Notes under the pieces: model-generated | What the model was told of the DNA's origin: nothing | Databases searched by the model: none | The model's input: only the letters and a program-made list of their open reading frames with translations | Translations under genes and position numbers: made by a program | Origin: Blasia pusilla | Lineage: Eukaryota; Marchantiophyta; Marchantiopsida; Blasiales | Direction of reading: 5' to 3' | Length of the DNA stretch: 64,000 nucleotides | Assembly: GCA_050084515.1 (NCBI GenBank) | Contig: CM114271.1 | Coordinates: 17,918,001-17,982,000, forward strand | In this document: piece after piece, positions 48,026-60,831 of the stretch | How the letters are laid out: each line of letters starts with the position of its first letter | Position numbering within the stretch: the first letter of the stretch is position 1

Positions 48026-49497
48026 TGTGATACCCACAATTTTGTACTCTTGAAGAATATATCTTTTTATTCAACGAAGACTCTTGAACATTATGATTTT
48101 GATTATGATTATTTATTATTATGAGGAAGAATGAGTAAAATTAAAGTGAATCACGAAGCTCCTGGGACAAGGCAGAGAGATGGAAGATCAAGGATTTGCC
48201 TTAGAGGAGAGGAAAACGCAATAACAAAGTCTCAAGACTCAGAACGAAGCTTAACGAAGCTCAACGAAGATGTACGAAGCTCTGTCTATGAAGTGCTTTG
48301 CTACATAACAAAGCATACTGAAGCAGGAAGAAAAGAAGAAAGAAGTACTTCGCTCTTGTACGAAGCGCGAAGCACGAAGCACCTGAAATAAGAACAAAGC
48401 ATGGAGTAATTCGTCCTCATGGAGCCAAGAAGAGTGAAGCAGATCGAAGCGAAGATAAGAATGACTGTGATTTCAAGCGACACATGTTAGAACAGTTAGA
48501 CTAGGAAAGGGCGCGACCCTTTGTATCAAATTGGTAGTTAGGACAGTTTTGCACCGCGGATTCACAGGGTACGAAGCGCGAAGCACAAAGCACCTAAAAT
48601 AAGAACAAAGCATGGAGTAATTCGTCCTCATGGAGCCAAGCAGAGTGAAGCACATCGAAGCGAAGATAAGAATGACTGTGATTTCAAGCGACACATGTTA
48701 GAACAGTTAGACTAGGAAAGGGCGCGACCCTTTGTATCAAATTGGTAGTTAGGACAATTTTGCACCGCGGATTCACAGGGACCGTAGGAAAAGCAAGGAG
48801 AACCATAGATCTAGGTAGTTAGAAATAGTGAAGAGACACTAGCTTCATCAAGAACGCTTCGAATCTTTGGATCACTTCCACTCCAGCGAATATTTAAGAA
48901 GCAAGACGGAAGCCATAATCATCATTCTCTTACGAAGTCCTTATGCTATAGGAATGGTCCGAGCAAGAGAGTAGTACCCTCTCAAGCTTGTATACACTTT
49001 GAAGCTTTCTCGTTCTTGATGGAGTAGTAAAGCAATCATTCATTCATTCTGAGGTGCAATGCTTATGTCTGAGTATTCTTTGTGGGTCTGTAGAGTGAAG
49101 AGTGAATTAGGCGAACCTTTCTCATTAGTGAAATAATCAACCTGAGTTGTAAGAAATCTGTTTGACACAAAGTAGCGTGCCGAGACGGATTGAGTTCCGA
49201 AAGTAGGAGAAGCGAGCTTTCGTGTTGAAATCTCTATGAGGTTTCTTGATGTGGAGAGGAAAATCTACCCGAACATGCTATCAATTCCACTAAAGAGAAT
49301 CAAGAAAAGATCCTTTGGTACTAAGAAAGATCAGAAGATATTGATAAGACATTGAATATAACTCATACACATTTAAATACAACTATTACAACAGAATTGT
49401 AATTTTGAACTCTCTTTTCATCAAACAATGATCCTCTTGGGGATCGAACTTATTAAAACGACTATAAAATAGAAACTCTTGTACATTACATATAGCA
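48026..49497 (+). repeat. LTR of a second retroelement, inserted into the gypsy-like relic
   Basis: The first element matches its 33.5-kb copy up to about 48024 (GCAGTGTTATAC). Then unrelated sequence starts TGTGATACCCACAATTTTG. About 1.47 kb later, ending near a CA at 49496-49497, comes a primer-binding site. The TG start, CA end and following primer site identify a 5' LTR. It contains many CGAAG/GAAGC-like short units at 48150-48380 and a 211-bp tandem duplication. The exact right edge is uncertain by about 10 bases, and no second LTR copy was found downstream. Confidence 0.72.
48359..48780. repeat. 211-bp tandem duplication within the LTR
   Basis: TACGAAGCGCGAAGCAC at 48359 recurs at 48570. 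Both units run through GCATGGAGTAATTCGTCC and GGGCGCGACCCTTTGTATC to TTCACAGGG. The copies differ at only a few bases, so the duplication is recent relative to the decay of the surrounding DNA. Confidence 0.92.
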
Positions 49498-49507
49498 AGA
49501 AACTTTT

Positions 49508-49526
49508 TGGCACCGCTGTCGGGGAT
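49508..49526 (+). other. Primer-binding site, tRNA-Asp-like
   Basis: TGGCACCGCTGTCGGGGAT matches, with three differences over 19 bases, the complement of the 3' end of plant tRNA-Asp (recalled as TGGCGCCGTTGCCGGGGAT). That primer site is typical of Athila and related Ty3/gypsy elements. It lies about 10 bases after the LTR. Confidence 0.7.
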
Positions 49527-49557
49527 CATATTCTTTGCTGAAAAGGGAGAGAGATAC

Positions 49558-50358
49558 ATGGGGAATCCGGGAGCGGGGAAAGAAGCCTCGTCTCTTGGAA
49601 GACCCAACCAGCTAGTTCTTACTGAAGACCATCTGACATCTCTAGCTATCCCCCTCAGATAATGGATGAAAGAAGATAACAATAGATTTTCTGCATTGGT
49701 GCTAGAAAAGATAGAACAATTAATGAGTCTTGTCAATAAACGAGTCGCCGAACGGTGCTCCGCCCATGAACGTCAGTTGTACTTGGTGATGACCCGGTAC
49801 TTCTGTTTATGGGAGGAAAAACTGGCAGGAAGATTAAGAGCACCTGGCACACTCCTGTAGGCTTAGGAAGTAGAAACATTTAATTTCCCTCCATGGACCC
49901 CTACCTTCTGGCGACCGTGGGTGCGGAAGCAAGCTCCCGAATCCCAGAAAGGGCTCATGGAAGGCTCTCGGCCCTCTTCGCAAGATCAGCGAGCCGATCG
50001 ACGCAGTAAGCAACAAGAAGATCACCCAACTTGGAGACCTCCTGGGCTATCTCCCGATCTTCGTCTTCGCACGAAACCTAAGAGCAAGAAGAGAGACAGG
50101 AACAAACTCTCCACTACGTCCCCTGCCAGTTTGCAATCGGACGAAGAGTCAACCTGGGACCCCTTTGGGGAGTCAGGCGCGGAGCCGACCAAATCAACTA
50201 GAGCGGAGCCGCTACCTCCTCCCTCCCAAGCATCAAGCCCGGAACCTAGCAGCACACCATTCCCCATGGATAATAGTGTGATTATTAAGGCTCTCAACGA
50301 GTGCATTTTAGGACCGCACTCCAAAACAAATGGCAACATTATTCAAGAAGTACATTAA
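49558..50358 (+). pseudogene. gag-like frame of the second retroelement, three in-frame stops
   Basis: One frame runs from the ATG at 49558 (MGNPGAGKEASSLGRP) to 50358, about 267 codons, broken only by TAA at 49660, TAG at 49858 and TAG at 49864. Its position directly after LTR and primer site is that of gag. The middle is charged (RKQAPESQKG, RADRRSKQQ, KPKSKKRDRNK) and the end Pro/Ser-rich. No zinc knuckle or polymerase domain follows, so the element is truncated or non-autonomous. Confidence 0.6.
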
Positions 50359-51619
50359 ATGTTCTTGTATTTTCATTTAGAAAAAGGTTGAACCTTGGAA
50401 ACAACTTCTTCATGCCCCACGTTTAAAGTGGATAAGCTTCCATTTGCAAACATTATGTCAGGTGGCAAGTGTGGATATAGTAGATCCATTGAGTTCATGA
50501 ATTTTCAATGGATTCTCTCATCCTTTATTTTTATGCATGATGTTTCTTTCTATTGGAAACTTTATTTCCTCTTATACAAGTTAGGAAAGATCCTCACGCC
50601 TATTCATCCTTGGGTTAGTGGGACATGGGTGAGAAGTGGGTTATGATTCACGAGGGTCTCATGCAAAACATGCCATTCTTGGGAGTCTTCGAACCTGGGA
50701 CATGCACCTCCGTATTGAGCCCGCCCTCCACTCCACCAGAGTCTCCTGCATGTAATGGATGGTATTGATGCATTTCTTAATCCCTTTTCCAAATAGAACC
50801 TGTGGTTAAAAGATTTTGACCTCGTGTTAACTAACCCGAGGATGAATTTAGGCGCGAGGGGAAAGGTCAAAAATCACCTTATGACAACCCAAGCAAGCAA
50901 AATCTAGGCAAAGTTCCCAAGGCACCAACATTTAGCCTCGATAGAAATCTAGGAGTCTTTCTACATCTTTTTATTTAAAATTTTCTAAAAAAATACAAGT
51001 GAAAAAGATATGATGGTATGTCATTTATTATGTTAAGGAGATTTGGTACATCAAAGACTATTGTTGATGTTATCGATGAGAACACATCATACACTATTTT
51101 CATGTTTGTAGAAAAATTAAACCACAAGTTTTGATCAACGGAAATTAAAAATTGAGCTATTTAGAAAGAGCATTGAGTGCTCTTGTGACATACCCTCGAA
51201 AAGATATATGTAGACAAATATGAAACTTGAAAATTAGACAAAATAGATCAATCTGTGTCAATTATGTAAAGCAAGTACCTAAAACAACTCATTATCCTAG
51301 CTAGATTGTCCATAACATTGAATATCAAGACATTTTTAGGCATGGGATAACTTCATGTTGGGATATTATCATAACTAACAAGTTACAGACACTACATAGG
51401 AAAGAGATAAAAGCAAAGGGTAGGTCAAGAGTATATCTAGATTGGTTAGTAAAGTCTATACATAGTACCAAAGAAGAGTGACAGAAAATGATAGGAGCAT
51501 AAAGCCCAAAATACTCTCATTTACTTGGATTTTCAATGAACAATGCATTCTATTTCTTGTATCAGGATGCAACATTGACTCTCTTCAACACTTTAGCGTT
51601 CTCAATTCACATCTACCAG
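50359..51619. other. Intergenic DNA, no gene seen
   Basis: AT-rich sequence with no recognised domain. It could be further internal sequence of the preceding retroelement, but no pol motifs are visible. Confidence 0.35.
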
Positions 51620-52490
51620 GGTTCCACACGGACAAAGTCCGTGTCCGTGAACGTGTCCATGTCCGCGAACTTACATCCGTCCCTAGGACGGACATGTCCA
51701 TGCTGGCCCGGGTACCCGCGGCCCCCATCTGAGCTCAATGAGCCCACACCCGTTTTGTGGCCCACGGCCATGCCCGCACACGACCAGGCGACACGGCTGG
51801 GCCCGCACACGGCGGGCTAGGCCCCTATTGGTCGGGCTCAGGCCCATGCATGGCGGGCTTGCCGCCCGCGGGTACCTGGGCGGCATGTCCGAACTTGCCC
51901 GTCCCATGGACAGACTTGTCCGTTTCCATGCAACGTTGACTTCTACTCAAGGTTGCATGTGGAGAAAGTTTGTGTTAGCGGACATGTCCATATCCGTGGA
52001 CTTATGTCCATCCTAGGACGAACATGTCATTGCGAGCATGGGTACACATGGCCATCCCGCCCGCAACCTTCATCCGAGGTTGGCCAACCCGCACATAGTC
52101 TAAGAACCCATAGCTCGGTTGGCCAACCTGTAGCTCATTTTTTGGCCCATATTGGCCTGCCCTAAGTTCGTATTGGCGAGTAATAGGCTCCCGTAGGGCG
52201 AGTTGTAGTTGCATAGGGCACGTCGGTGCAGGCTACGTGCAGGCCAATTCTTTGCCCGACTCCCTTAATATGAGCCCGAATGTAAGTGTTCCCGAGTCCC
52301 AAGCTTGCACAGGCCATTGGAGTATCGAAAAACTCGGCAGGAGATCCATTGGGTATGTGCGTCCCATTGATGCACATGTCTGTTTTCATGCAACCTTAAC
52401 CTTCCACCATGAGCTATAAGTATGGAGCCCACCTCTTGCAATCCATGTCCATGGAGATGTCCAAACTTGTCCGTCCTTGGAACCGACGTG
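51620..52490. repeat. GC-rich diverged tandem repeat region
   Basis: An isolated GC-rich patch built from imperfect repeats. CCCTAGGACGGACATGTCCA near 51681 recurs as TCCTAGGACGAACATGTCA near 52011 (330 bp apart) and more weakly near 52477. TTTCCATGCAACGTTGAC near 51923 recurs as TTTTCATGCAACCTTAAC near 52383 (460 bp). Short CATGTCC/TGTCCGT words are dense throughout. It looks like a decayed satellite or the variable part of an LTR. The open frames are by-products of base composition. Confidence 0.6.
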
Positions 52491-55400
52491 TCTGATTTTG
52501 TACAACCATGCTTCTACTATGAGCTTGCTATGGTCATCCTATCAAAATTCTCCTATCTTATACTATTGATTATTTGTTGACGTTCGACATCTTGTAATCT
52601 CTAGGCCAACCCACAAAAACTTCCTCTTTGATGTATTTCAAACAATTTTATCATAAAAAAGAACTAAGGCATATCAACCCTAGTGGATTCCACGTACATG
52701 AAGGAGTCATGAGGATCTTGAAATCAACTCTATATACTCCAAAGTTGATTGTATGGACTAAATATTACTCGTGTTTATTCTAGACTATATTAATTCCCAA
52801 CAACCTTGGGAGAATGTTGTTGGACTTTGGGAACTCGAAACCTAGAGCAAGAGTCCACAACAAAAATCCTCTTGTGTTAGACCACCCTAAGGCCACATTC
52901 ACAACTCTCCAATGTTAGGCAAGAATTTATTTTAATGTCATAGCCTCCGTGTTAAGCAATTGAAACATTATGGCCATGGTTATGTCTCTTAAGCATACTT
53001 ACTCTCCCACCCCACTTTGTCTCCTCCTCAAGGAGATGGCGATGTGAAGTGGGATTATTTAAGTCAATCGAAGTAGATAATATGCATGATAGAGGGGCCA
53101 TATGGATCAGAGGACGTAGTAGTGACCTTTCGGCCACCTTAGAGATTTTTTGAAGTTATTGATTAGGTTAGCAACTTGTTATGCAAGTTGGGATGAAGTG
53201 TGTGCATATGTAACCTTATTAGAGAGTCTTAGGGGCATGGAAAGAGGTATACCACAATGATAAGCTTGGAGGGGCACAAGTTTCTAAAGTTGAGCCTTCC
53301 ACGTAGAGGCTAGGGTAGGGTGCTATCGACGATGCATTAGACTTGGCTATGGATTCTCTCACATGGAGGATGGATTTTACTTGATTTTTATTTGGTGAGT
53401 CATACAATGGTGTATTTCCTAATGAATTCTCCATGCATGTAGAAAGATTTGTGAGTCCCAAAGATTGATCATATGCAATGTTGTTGTGGTTGTCTTGTGT
53501 TTGTCTCTCTATTGTCTTATGATCATGCATCAAATAAATTGGGTGAAATTTATGGGCATTGAAGTTTTGGGTTGGGAAGGAAGAGAAGACTAGAGTAATG
53601 ACAAGATACAATTCACTTTGACCATCTTGAGTGTGCAACTCCCACTAACATGATAATAGGTACTAAATGCATATCCCTTTGTAGACATGCGTGTTCTCAT
53701 GCCATCCAAGTGAACAAATAAATTTTTTTGGTTGGGTCCCTAGATATGAATCCTTTCGGTATTTATTAAAGAAGCAAAGTCAAGTGGAGGTAAGTAGATG
53801 CAAGTCAGCGTGGACTTTTGAGGTCCAACCTCAATCTATATAGTAGACGATTATTTCATCTAATGCTCCCTCACTCCTTGGAAGTTTTCATTATTGTATG
53901 CTCTTTTGACCTCCAGTGTTAAATATTTCTCATGGAATTCCAACCATAACATGGATTCAAAAGAAGAACTATGATCTAACCCATCTTAACTCTAGTATCA
54001 TGTGAAAGATTAGGTTGGGAAAAGTCAATATCTTCATGAACCATAATGTTTGTTTATTCTCTTGCATATGGAGAATCCCTTATCCCTCAACAATATTTCC
54101 TCCTCTTTTCCGATTTTCAGAAAAAAATTATGGAATTGTTTTCCGGTGCCTGATAAATGTGGCCTTGGTCTTTTTGGTTGGGTATTCTAAACACACTTGT
54201 TAACTTCTAAGAACTCATACAAACGTGTTCTTTGGATTTCCAATCCATCTACTTGATACTTTCTATTGGAAATAGTGTTTTAACACATTTGGAAGGTCTT
54301 CTACGGTTGTGTGTACTCCTCCCTTAGACGTTCTACTATAGGTCTCTAGTGCTCTAGTATGGTGAATGCAGGTAAGAGAATAAACTGGTGAGGAAATCTC
54401 CCTCAAGTATTTCTCGATTTCTGAAATACTCTCTCCAAATTATAGAAGTTCAAAATTGAAGATGTTGTAAACCTCCTAAAGCAAAATGAACCACTCAAGT
54501 ATTGTCAAAGCGAATTTCTCCCCTAGTTATGGCCTTCGGCAAGATTGAAAGTGCGCACTATACCGCACATTCACTACCAAGGGAAAAAATTCTTCTATAT
54601 AAGGACTCGACATTTGATGTTCAGATATCAATAATGAACCTCATAAAAAAAAATTTCAGGAAAAATGACCCAACAAAGGAAGTGGATTGCCAAGTTGGAT
54701 ATGGATCAAACATCCACATCTAGCAAAAAACTTTGTAAGATAAATTTGTAAGAGAATCTTCCCTCTTCTTTCACAAGAATGGGGTATTCAAATAAGGTCA
54801 AGGAGTTTCTCAACAAGCCCAAACTGCACTTTGAAATGCAATAGGTATAGGAGGAGGAGGACAAAGTCACTATGGCAATCACATTTTTAAAGGATTATAC
54901 GCTCCAATAATGGATAACTTGTCATGAGGAACATTGAAGTACTATGTCCTCTTGATAGTGTGGGCAATCAACATTGAAAGTGGGTTCCAATAATGGATAA
55001 CTATGTCCTCTTGAGAAGGAGGATTTCATAGTGTGGATTGGCAATCAACTCATTCCGGAGTACCAAGAGTTTCGGGATGGTGTGGAGTTTGTGTGTTTGA
55101 GGAAAGTGGGTTCCCTTAGCACTCGTATTTGTAGTTGAATGAAAAGTTGAACTCTTTGCCAAAGATTGATGAGTTTGCTAAGAAGATACTCTTCTTTATT
55201 AGGCTTAAGCCAAGTGTTGAAAAGCATCACAAATAGCTAACTCTATGGGGCCAAGGCTAGCAAATATTTGGGAAACAAGTCATGATCTCCGGACAAAGGC
55301 GGAGAGACCTTGGTGGAACCCACCAAAATTGAAACCTACACTAGCCACTTGGGAGACTAGAAAGGGCGGTAGAAACTACCGTGGGAAGAACGCGGGTGAA

Positions 55401-56536
55401 GGTGGGTGCACGGCTTAAGATTAAACGCCACGTAGGTTTTCAACAACATTGTCGTGAAGAATTTTCGAGACCCGGGCCAAGCAATAGTCGTACAACACCT
55501 GCATCTACCGCTATTACATGATTTCCATTGAAGAGACAAAAGGAATTCTATCCATGTAACCATCGGCAAAGATTTACCAACTACATGCCTCTCACGAGGT
55601 GGGTTCACAATCCCTAATCGAACCCCACGCACCATGTTACCTCACCTTTGGGCAAATATGGCCTATGCCATGGATTGGACCACTAGCATTTTTTCCACCC
55701 ATGTCTAGTGACACGAGCATGCTCTCCTTGACCTCTACATCTCAGCCCACCACTACCATTCAAATCTAGGGAATATGCCTATTGGTAGGAGCCGTAATGA
55801 AGTTCGACTCATTTTTGACATGTTCCAAAAAGTGAAGTGTATAAATAAGTGATCTTGTTCAACTTCTTGTTTCTTTACTTCAACTAACGGGGGCCTTCCT
55901 AGTTATTCTTGTCTTATCTTCCCTGGATTTAGGAGTTTGTCTTTCCTCTAGCATAATCCTCTCCACTTACGATCTGCTCCGCATATTCCCACACCTACTC
56001 CTGATTATCCACTTTGGCATGTTTCCGTACTCTACTGGTGATTATCACCTTGGCCTTCTAAACATTATAGCCAACCTCAGCCTCGTCTTCACTGGAGGAA
56101 TCAGCAACATGAGTTCAGCCAAAGAGTTGACAAGATGGTGTAAATGTGCATATCCATTCCATTTCCAGCATTGTCCAAATAGTGACTGGGTTTTCAGTGG
56201 GCTTTACTTTCTAATTCCAAAAAAAAAGACCAATAGAAAATATGGTACAAAGCATAATTTTAATTTGCCACAAAAATAAAGTCACAGATACAAAGGCTGC
56301 AAATGACAAGGGAGCCCACTACAATTACCTGCAACGGAAAGTCATTACTTGCTAGAATCACAGTAAAGCTCAATCCAAGCAAAGAAGGGTCATGTGTCCA
56401 AGGGTTTTCCGTTTTTACGAAAGAGATGTATAGTTTAGCCAGGAGAAAAAACTGGCACCTAATCAATCAGTCTACAAAAGCTCCCAATTTTCACTCTACA
56501 AGGTCTGATTTTTTAATAGGTCAAAACCCTCTTGAA
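52491..56536. other. Intergenic DNA, no gene seen
   Basis: Mixed AT-rich DNA. A 139-residue minus-strand frame at 53219-53638 and frames near 54502-54723 and 55357-55635 show no domain I recognise. The stretch 54780-55750 may be old retroelement coding DNA, but no motif proves it. Confidence 0.35.
54902..55049. repeat. Imperfect direct repeat, about 83 bp apart
   Basis: CTCCAATAATGGATAACT ... TATGTCCTCTTGA ... GGCAATCAAC at 54902-54975 recurs at 54984-55049, with blocks deleted or inserted between shared words. Confidence 0.65.
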
Positions 56537-56542
56537 TTTATT
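56537..56542 (-). terminator. Poly(A) signal of the complex I 75 kDa gene
   Basis: AATAAA on the minus strand, about 60 bases after the NDUFS1 stop codon, the expected place for a near-upstream polyadenylation element. Confidence 0.5.
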
Positions 56543-56601
56543 GGCGGCAAAAAATAAACAAACAATAAGTACATCCTAAAGGAGCAGGCTTTGCCTGTCA
56601 C

Positions 56602-59600
56602 TTACGACTTACCAAATGCAGCTGTGCACTGAGCCATCACTTTAGAGGCCCGCGATATAGAATCAGTCATGTAAAAGTTCTCAATGACCTTTTGGAAAGG
56701 TGTCAACTGCAACTTTGATTTTGGTTCAGGTAAACTAGATTTTGGCAGTGGTGTGGCAGGCTCCAGCTCATCGACATGAAACAAATTAGGGGCCACAGCA
56801 AGCATGCGGGCCCTGACGCCATTCACTGTGTCGTAAGGCAGCGTAACTCCTGCAAATTCAGAAAGAGCCCGGATGATTTTCCAATCATCTCGCGCATCAC
56901 CGACAGTGGGAACTGCAGGGCTGGATTGTTGAGTGCGACCTTCAGTGTTTTCATATGTTCCTTCCTTCTCACTGTAAGCAACTCCAGGGAGAATCACATT
57001 AGCTCGGTAGGCACTCCTATCTCCATGATGACCTTGGTAGACAACAAAAGCATCCTCAGGGATGTCTTTTGGAGTCAAATCATCTGCCCCCATGAGATAG
57101 AGGAACTTGATACTTTTCTTGTCACCACTTGCAGCTCTGGCACCTGGAACGAATCCCAGATCAAGGCCAGCAGCTTGTGCAGCATTCAAAAGCAGGAAGT
57201 TGTAACCATTCCAATCATCTCTGATAACATTTGCTTGTTGTGCAATGGCTTGTACAGCAGCCAGAACAGCCTCCTTATCCTTTCGCAGCAATACTCCAGA
57301 TCCCACAATGATACTGGGGTATTTCGCTTGGCTCAAAACCGCGGCAAAAGGATGGTTACCCTGTGCTACTGAGAGCAAAGTATCGGTGCTGGTACCCAAG
57401 TGGTCAAACTTGAAGTGCAAATCCATGGCAGGGCCAATAGCGGCCACTTTTGCTCTCGAGTTTCTCACAGCTTTCCTGAGCCTATGATTCAGTAAGGGTG
57501 CCTCGTGCCGGAGCTTCACAAACAACAAACCAGTTGCTAACACGTCAGGCTATCTCATTCTAATCCTTGGCTGCAAATCTGTGCCAAACCATCTAGAAAG
57601 GTCTACCTGAACAGGAACACCGATCCAGCGACTCCAACCTTGAATTCCTGCCACACTAATAACTTAAAACTCTACAATTGTGGCATGATCATAGAAAGAA
57701 CACATGGATTGTATGGCATTCTTATGGACAACATGAAACCTGAGAAAATAACTGAAGGATTCTTCCTACAGCAAGAGGTCAGGACCACTGGGTGGGAAGT
57801 TCATAAGTTCCAATTTCTCTTGGCTCACCTGAGTGCCAACAAGAAGGCATGCATCCGTAAGCTCAAGCCCTGCAATGGTGGAGTTGACAAGATAATTTGA
57901 ACGTAAATCTGCGACAGTGTCCTCTCCATTTCCTTCGACCCATAGCCTCTCACATCCTAACCTGTTCAAAAGGTCCTTCAAAGCCATCATTGACTCTGCA
58001 TCCGACAGCTTTCCAGCAATACCTGCCATCTCATCTGGATTGACCTTCACGGCTGCATCAGCAACAGTTTGGAGGGCCTTACGCCAAGAAACCACCTCGA
58101 GTGATCCATCTGGTCGGCGCATCATAGGTTCATTCAGTCTTTGGCGTTTCAGGCCATCATAACAGAAGCGTGCCTTGTCTGATATCCACTCCTCGTTCAC
58201 TTCCTACACTCATACACTTAAAATGAATGAGTATAATGAGATGATGATTATGATGTGACAGCAACACACCCACCTATGACTGGGTGAACAAGAATCAGCA
58301 TGTACTATTTCATAACCAGGGCTAGGCAAGGGAATCCTGACTAGTTCTAGAGAATCTTGAAACCAAAGGATCTGCATCATACTCGTCTGAGTACCAGTTG
58401 AGTATTGATGCTCTCACAGCCTGCAAAGAGAAAAAAAAAAAAGAGAAAAAAAAAGAGACAAGAACACCTAAAGCTTTTCAGTTCTCTTGAAGACCAAATT
58501 TCTGTAGTAAAGTTTTATTCTAATGATCTTATGAATTTAAGTGATCCTCATTTTGTAGCAGGATCAGCCTTTGGCTCCACACATCTAGTGAGTAAATTGG
58601 ACGACTCTTCCAGCTGTACCATCATGACGTACGACCAGAACCACTTGCTACACTCTTAGTCAGTGACTTAGCTGAGTTTCTCAATCCCGCTGCAGAATTC
58701 AATTTGAAGCTGGCCCTCACTTTAAAAGATGACAGTAGTGAACTTTTAGGGGGACCACAGAGGGTTATGCATGACATTCATGACTGACATGATTCTCTTG
58801 TCTCTACAGCTACTAGAAGACACGAGGCAAGTTGATTAGGCTTGTTTCCTATCAGCTTCTTTATGACTTATTAGGATGAACTGAAGATGGCCATATAAAT
58901 CACCTGACACCCATACAAACAAAAGCAGCAGTGTGCAAACAGTATATATAGATTGTGGATTTTGTTGAACTCATGTGAAGATTAGTTGGGATCCAGCAGT
59001 GGTAGATTGTTGGGTTGTGGAATTGGTGCAAAAACCTCATTGAGTCGAGGTAGGATGCGCATAACTTCTGGACCTCGGCTATCAATTCGGATATTGGCTC
59101 CTATTGCATCTGAAACATCAATACTCTCAGTGCTCTTCAGCTCCCAACTCCTTGATGTGAACGCAGAAGGCTTAGCTGTCAGTGCCCCAACTGGACAAAT
59201 ATCAATCACATTGCCTGACATCTCGCTAACCATCAGCTGCTCAACGTAGGTTCCAATCTCTTCACTACCTCCACGTCCCAGAACACCCAAGTCCTGCACT
59301 CCGGCAATCTCTGTGGCAAACCTCACACACCTGAATATTCAAAAGAGATCGAATCGATTAGGGCACCAAAGTTCCTGGCATCTTCCAGAACAGGGGAAGT
59401 GTCATCACCTGTTCCAACACTCTAGTACCTCATGTTTGGTAATTTCATCTCTCTTCACCTATCAGCATCTTCAACCAATAAGTTTGAACTACGAAAAAAT
59501 CCTGTTCCTGATTATATCCCACGAGTAGGAACTTTCCCCAGATGCCGAATAGGAACCAGGCATTCAGTGACTCTAAGTCAGCTATCTTGAATGAACCATT

Positions 59601-60831
59601 GTCTGGCAAATAGTTGAGACTTTGAAGAGGTTGAAGTGTACATCATGGGGATGAATAGACACTGTCCGACTCTGAGACAATCCGAATCTTCTATCAACTA
59701 CCAGCACCGAAAAAGGGGAAGAGAAGTTCGTAAAATACTCAGACTGACCGATATTTTAACCCAACTCCATGCTCTACTTCGGTAAGATCGCAGACCCACA
59801 GACCATCTCACTAGGAGCAAGCATGGGTTGATGCGGTTGACCTCGGGACAAGAGTTGTGAGCAAACCTTGTGCATTGAATACACCGAGTCATGACCGTCT
59901 TAACCAGAGGACCCAAATTCTTGTCCACAACGCTTCGCTTCGCCTCGATGAACCTTCCACGATCAGATCCGTAAACCATCGACTGATCCTGTAAGTCGCA
60001 CTCGCCTCCCTGATCGCAAATCGGGCAGTCCAGAGGATGATTGATAAGCAGAAACTCCATCACACCCTCTCTTGCTTTCTTGACGAGCGGTGTGTTGGTT
60101 TTGATTTTCATCCCTGTTCATCATACCCCACCCTAAGTCATTACCTCTCCTCCAGACTGGAATCGCCGCAACGAGACCACGAGTAAGTGGATTTACGGGA
60201 TGCTTACAGATGGGTGAACAGAACGGAGACTAGGAGTGAAGCAATCAGAAAAAAACGAACAGAAACAAAGAAGCACTGAACAAATTGGACAACGAATTGA
60301 CAGAGGAGAGCGAGACTCACCTGGAATGGCAGGCATGGCGCAGGAAGCCACAGGTTTGGGAGTCTTCTCCACCTCAACAAGGCACATGCGGCAATTGCCG
60401 GCAATCGAGAGACGCGGGTGGTAACAGAACCTAGGAATATCGACCCCCGCAGCCTCGCAGGCTTGCAGCACCGTCATCCCCTTGACGATGTTCACAGGAT
60501 TCCCATCCACATTCACTTCGATGTAATCCTCCTCCTTATACACCTTCGGCCCCACCGCGGGCATCGCAGCGGAGCTCGCATGGCGCACTCCAGCCAAACG
60601 CACACCACTTCCCCATTTCCAACTCTCCCCTCGCTTCTCCGCCTGCCCATACAACCTCCCTCTGATCCCTGCGTACCACGCCACTCCCGAATGCAATCCC
60701 CGCAGTCGCTGCTGTCCCGATCCTGACTGCGCCGCTGCACAATCCCCCACCGGCGACGAAATTCTGCGAGGCCCTGCTCCCCCCGTCCACCCACGCACTC
60801 CCAACGGATATCTCCTGCACCGCGGAGCCAT
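56602..60831 (-). CDS. NDUFS1: Mitochondrial complex I 75 kDa subunit (NADH:ubiquinone oxidoreductase), 5 exons
   Basis: Minus-strand exons are 60831-60321, 60113-59867, 59330-59036, 58203-57829 and 57513-56602, in phase, giving about 779 residues (Arabidopsis about 748). This is the matrix-arm subunit that carries electrons from NADH along Fe-S clusters toward ubiquinone. All cluster motifs are intact: 2Fe-2S (Cys 136, 147, 150, 164, spacing CX10CX2CX13C), 4Fe-4S ([14 protein letters not shown], His196, Cys 200, 203, 209) and 4Fe-4S (CIQCTRC, Cys 248, 251, 254, with Cys298 in [11 protein letters not shown]). The rest is the molybdopterin-oxidoreductase-like domain, with [27 protein letters not shown]-like [19 protein letters not shown] and [15 protein letters not shown] near the end. 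The first about 90 residues are Arg-rich and acid-poor, a mitochondrial presequence. Exon 2 uses a weak donor, AG then GTTTGC. A GTAAGT overlaps the last codons, so the exact C-terminus is uncertain. Confidence 0.95.

Noticed and set aside
53219-53638. 139-residue minus-strand frame
   Set aside because: No recognised motif and no supporting neighbours; could be decayed transposon coding DNA but that is unproven.
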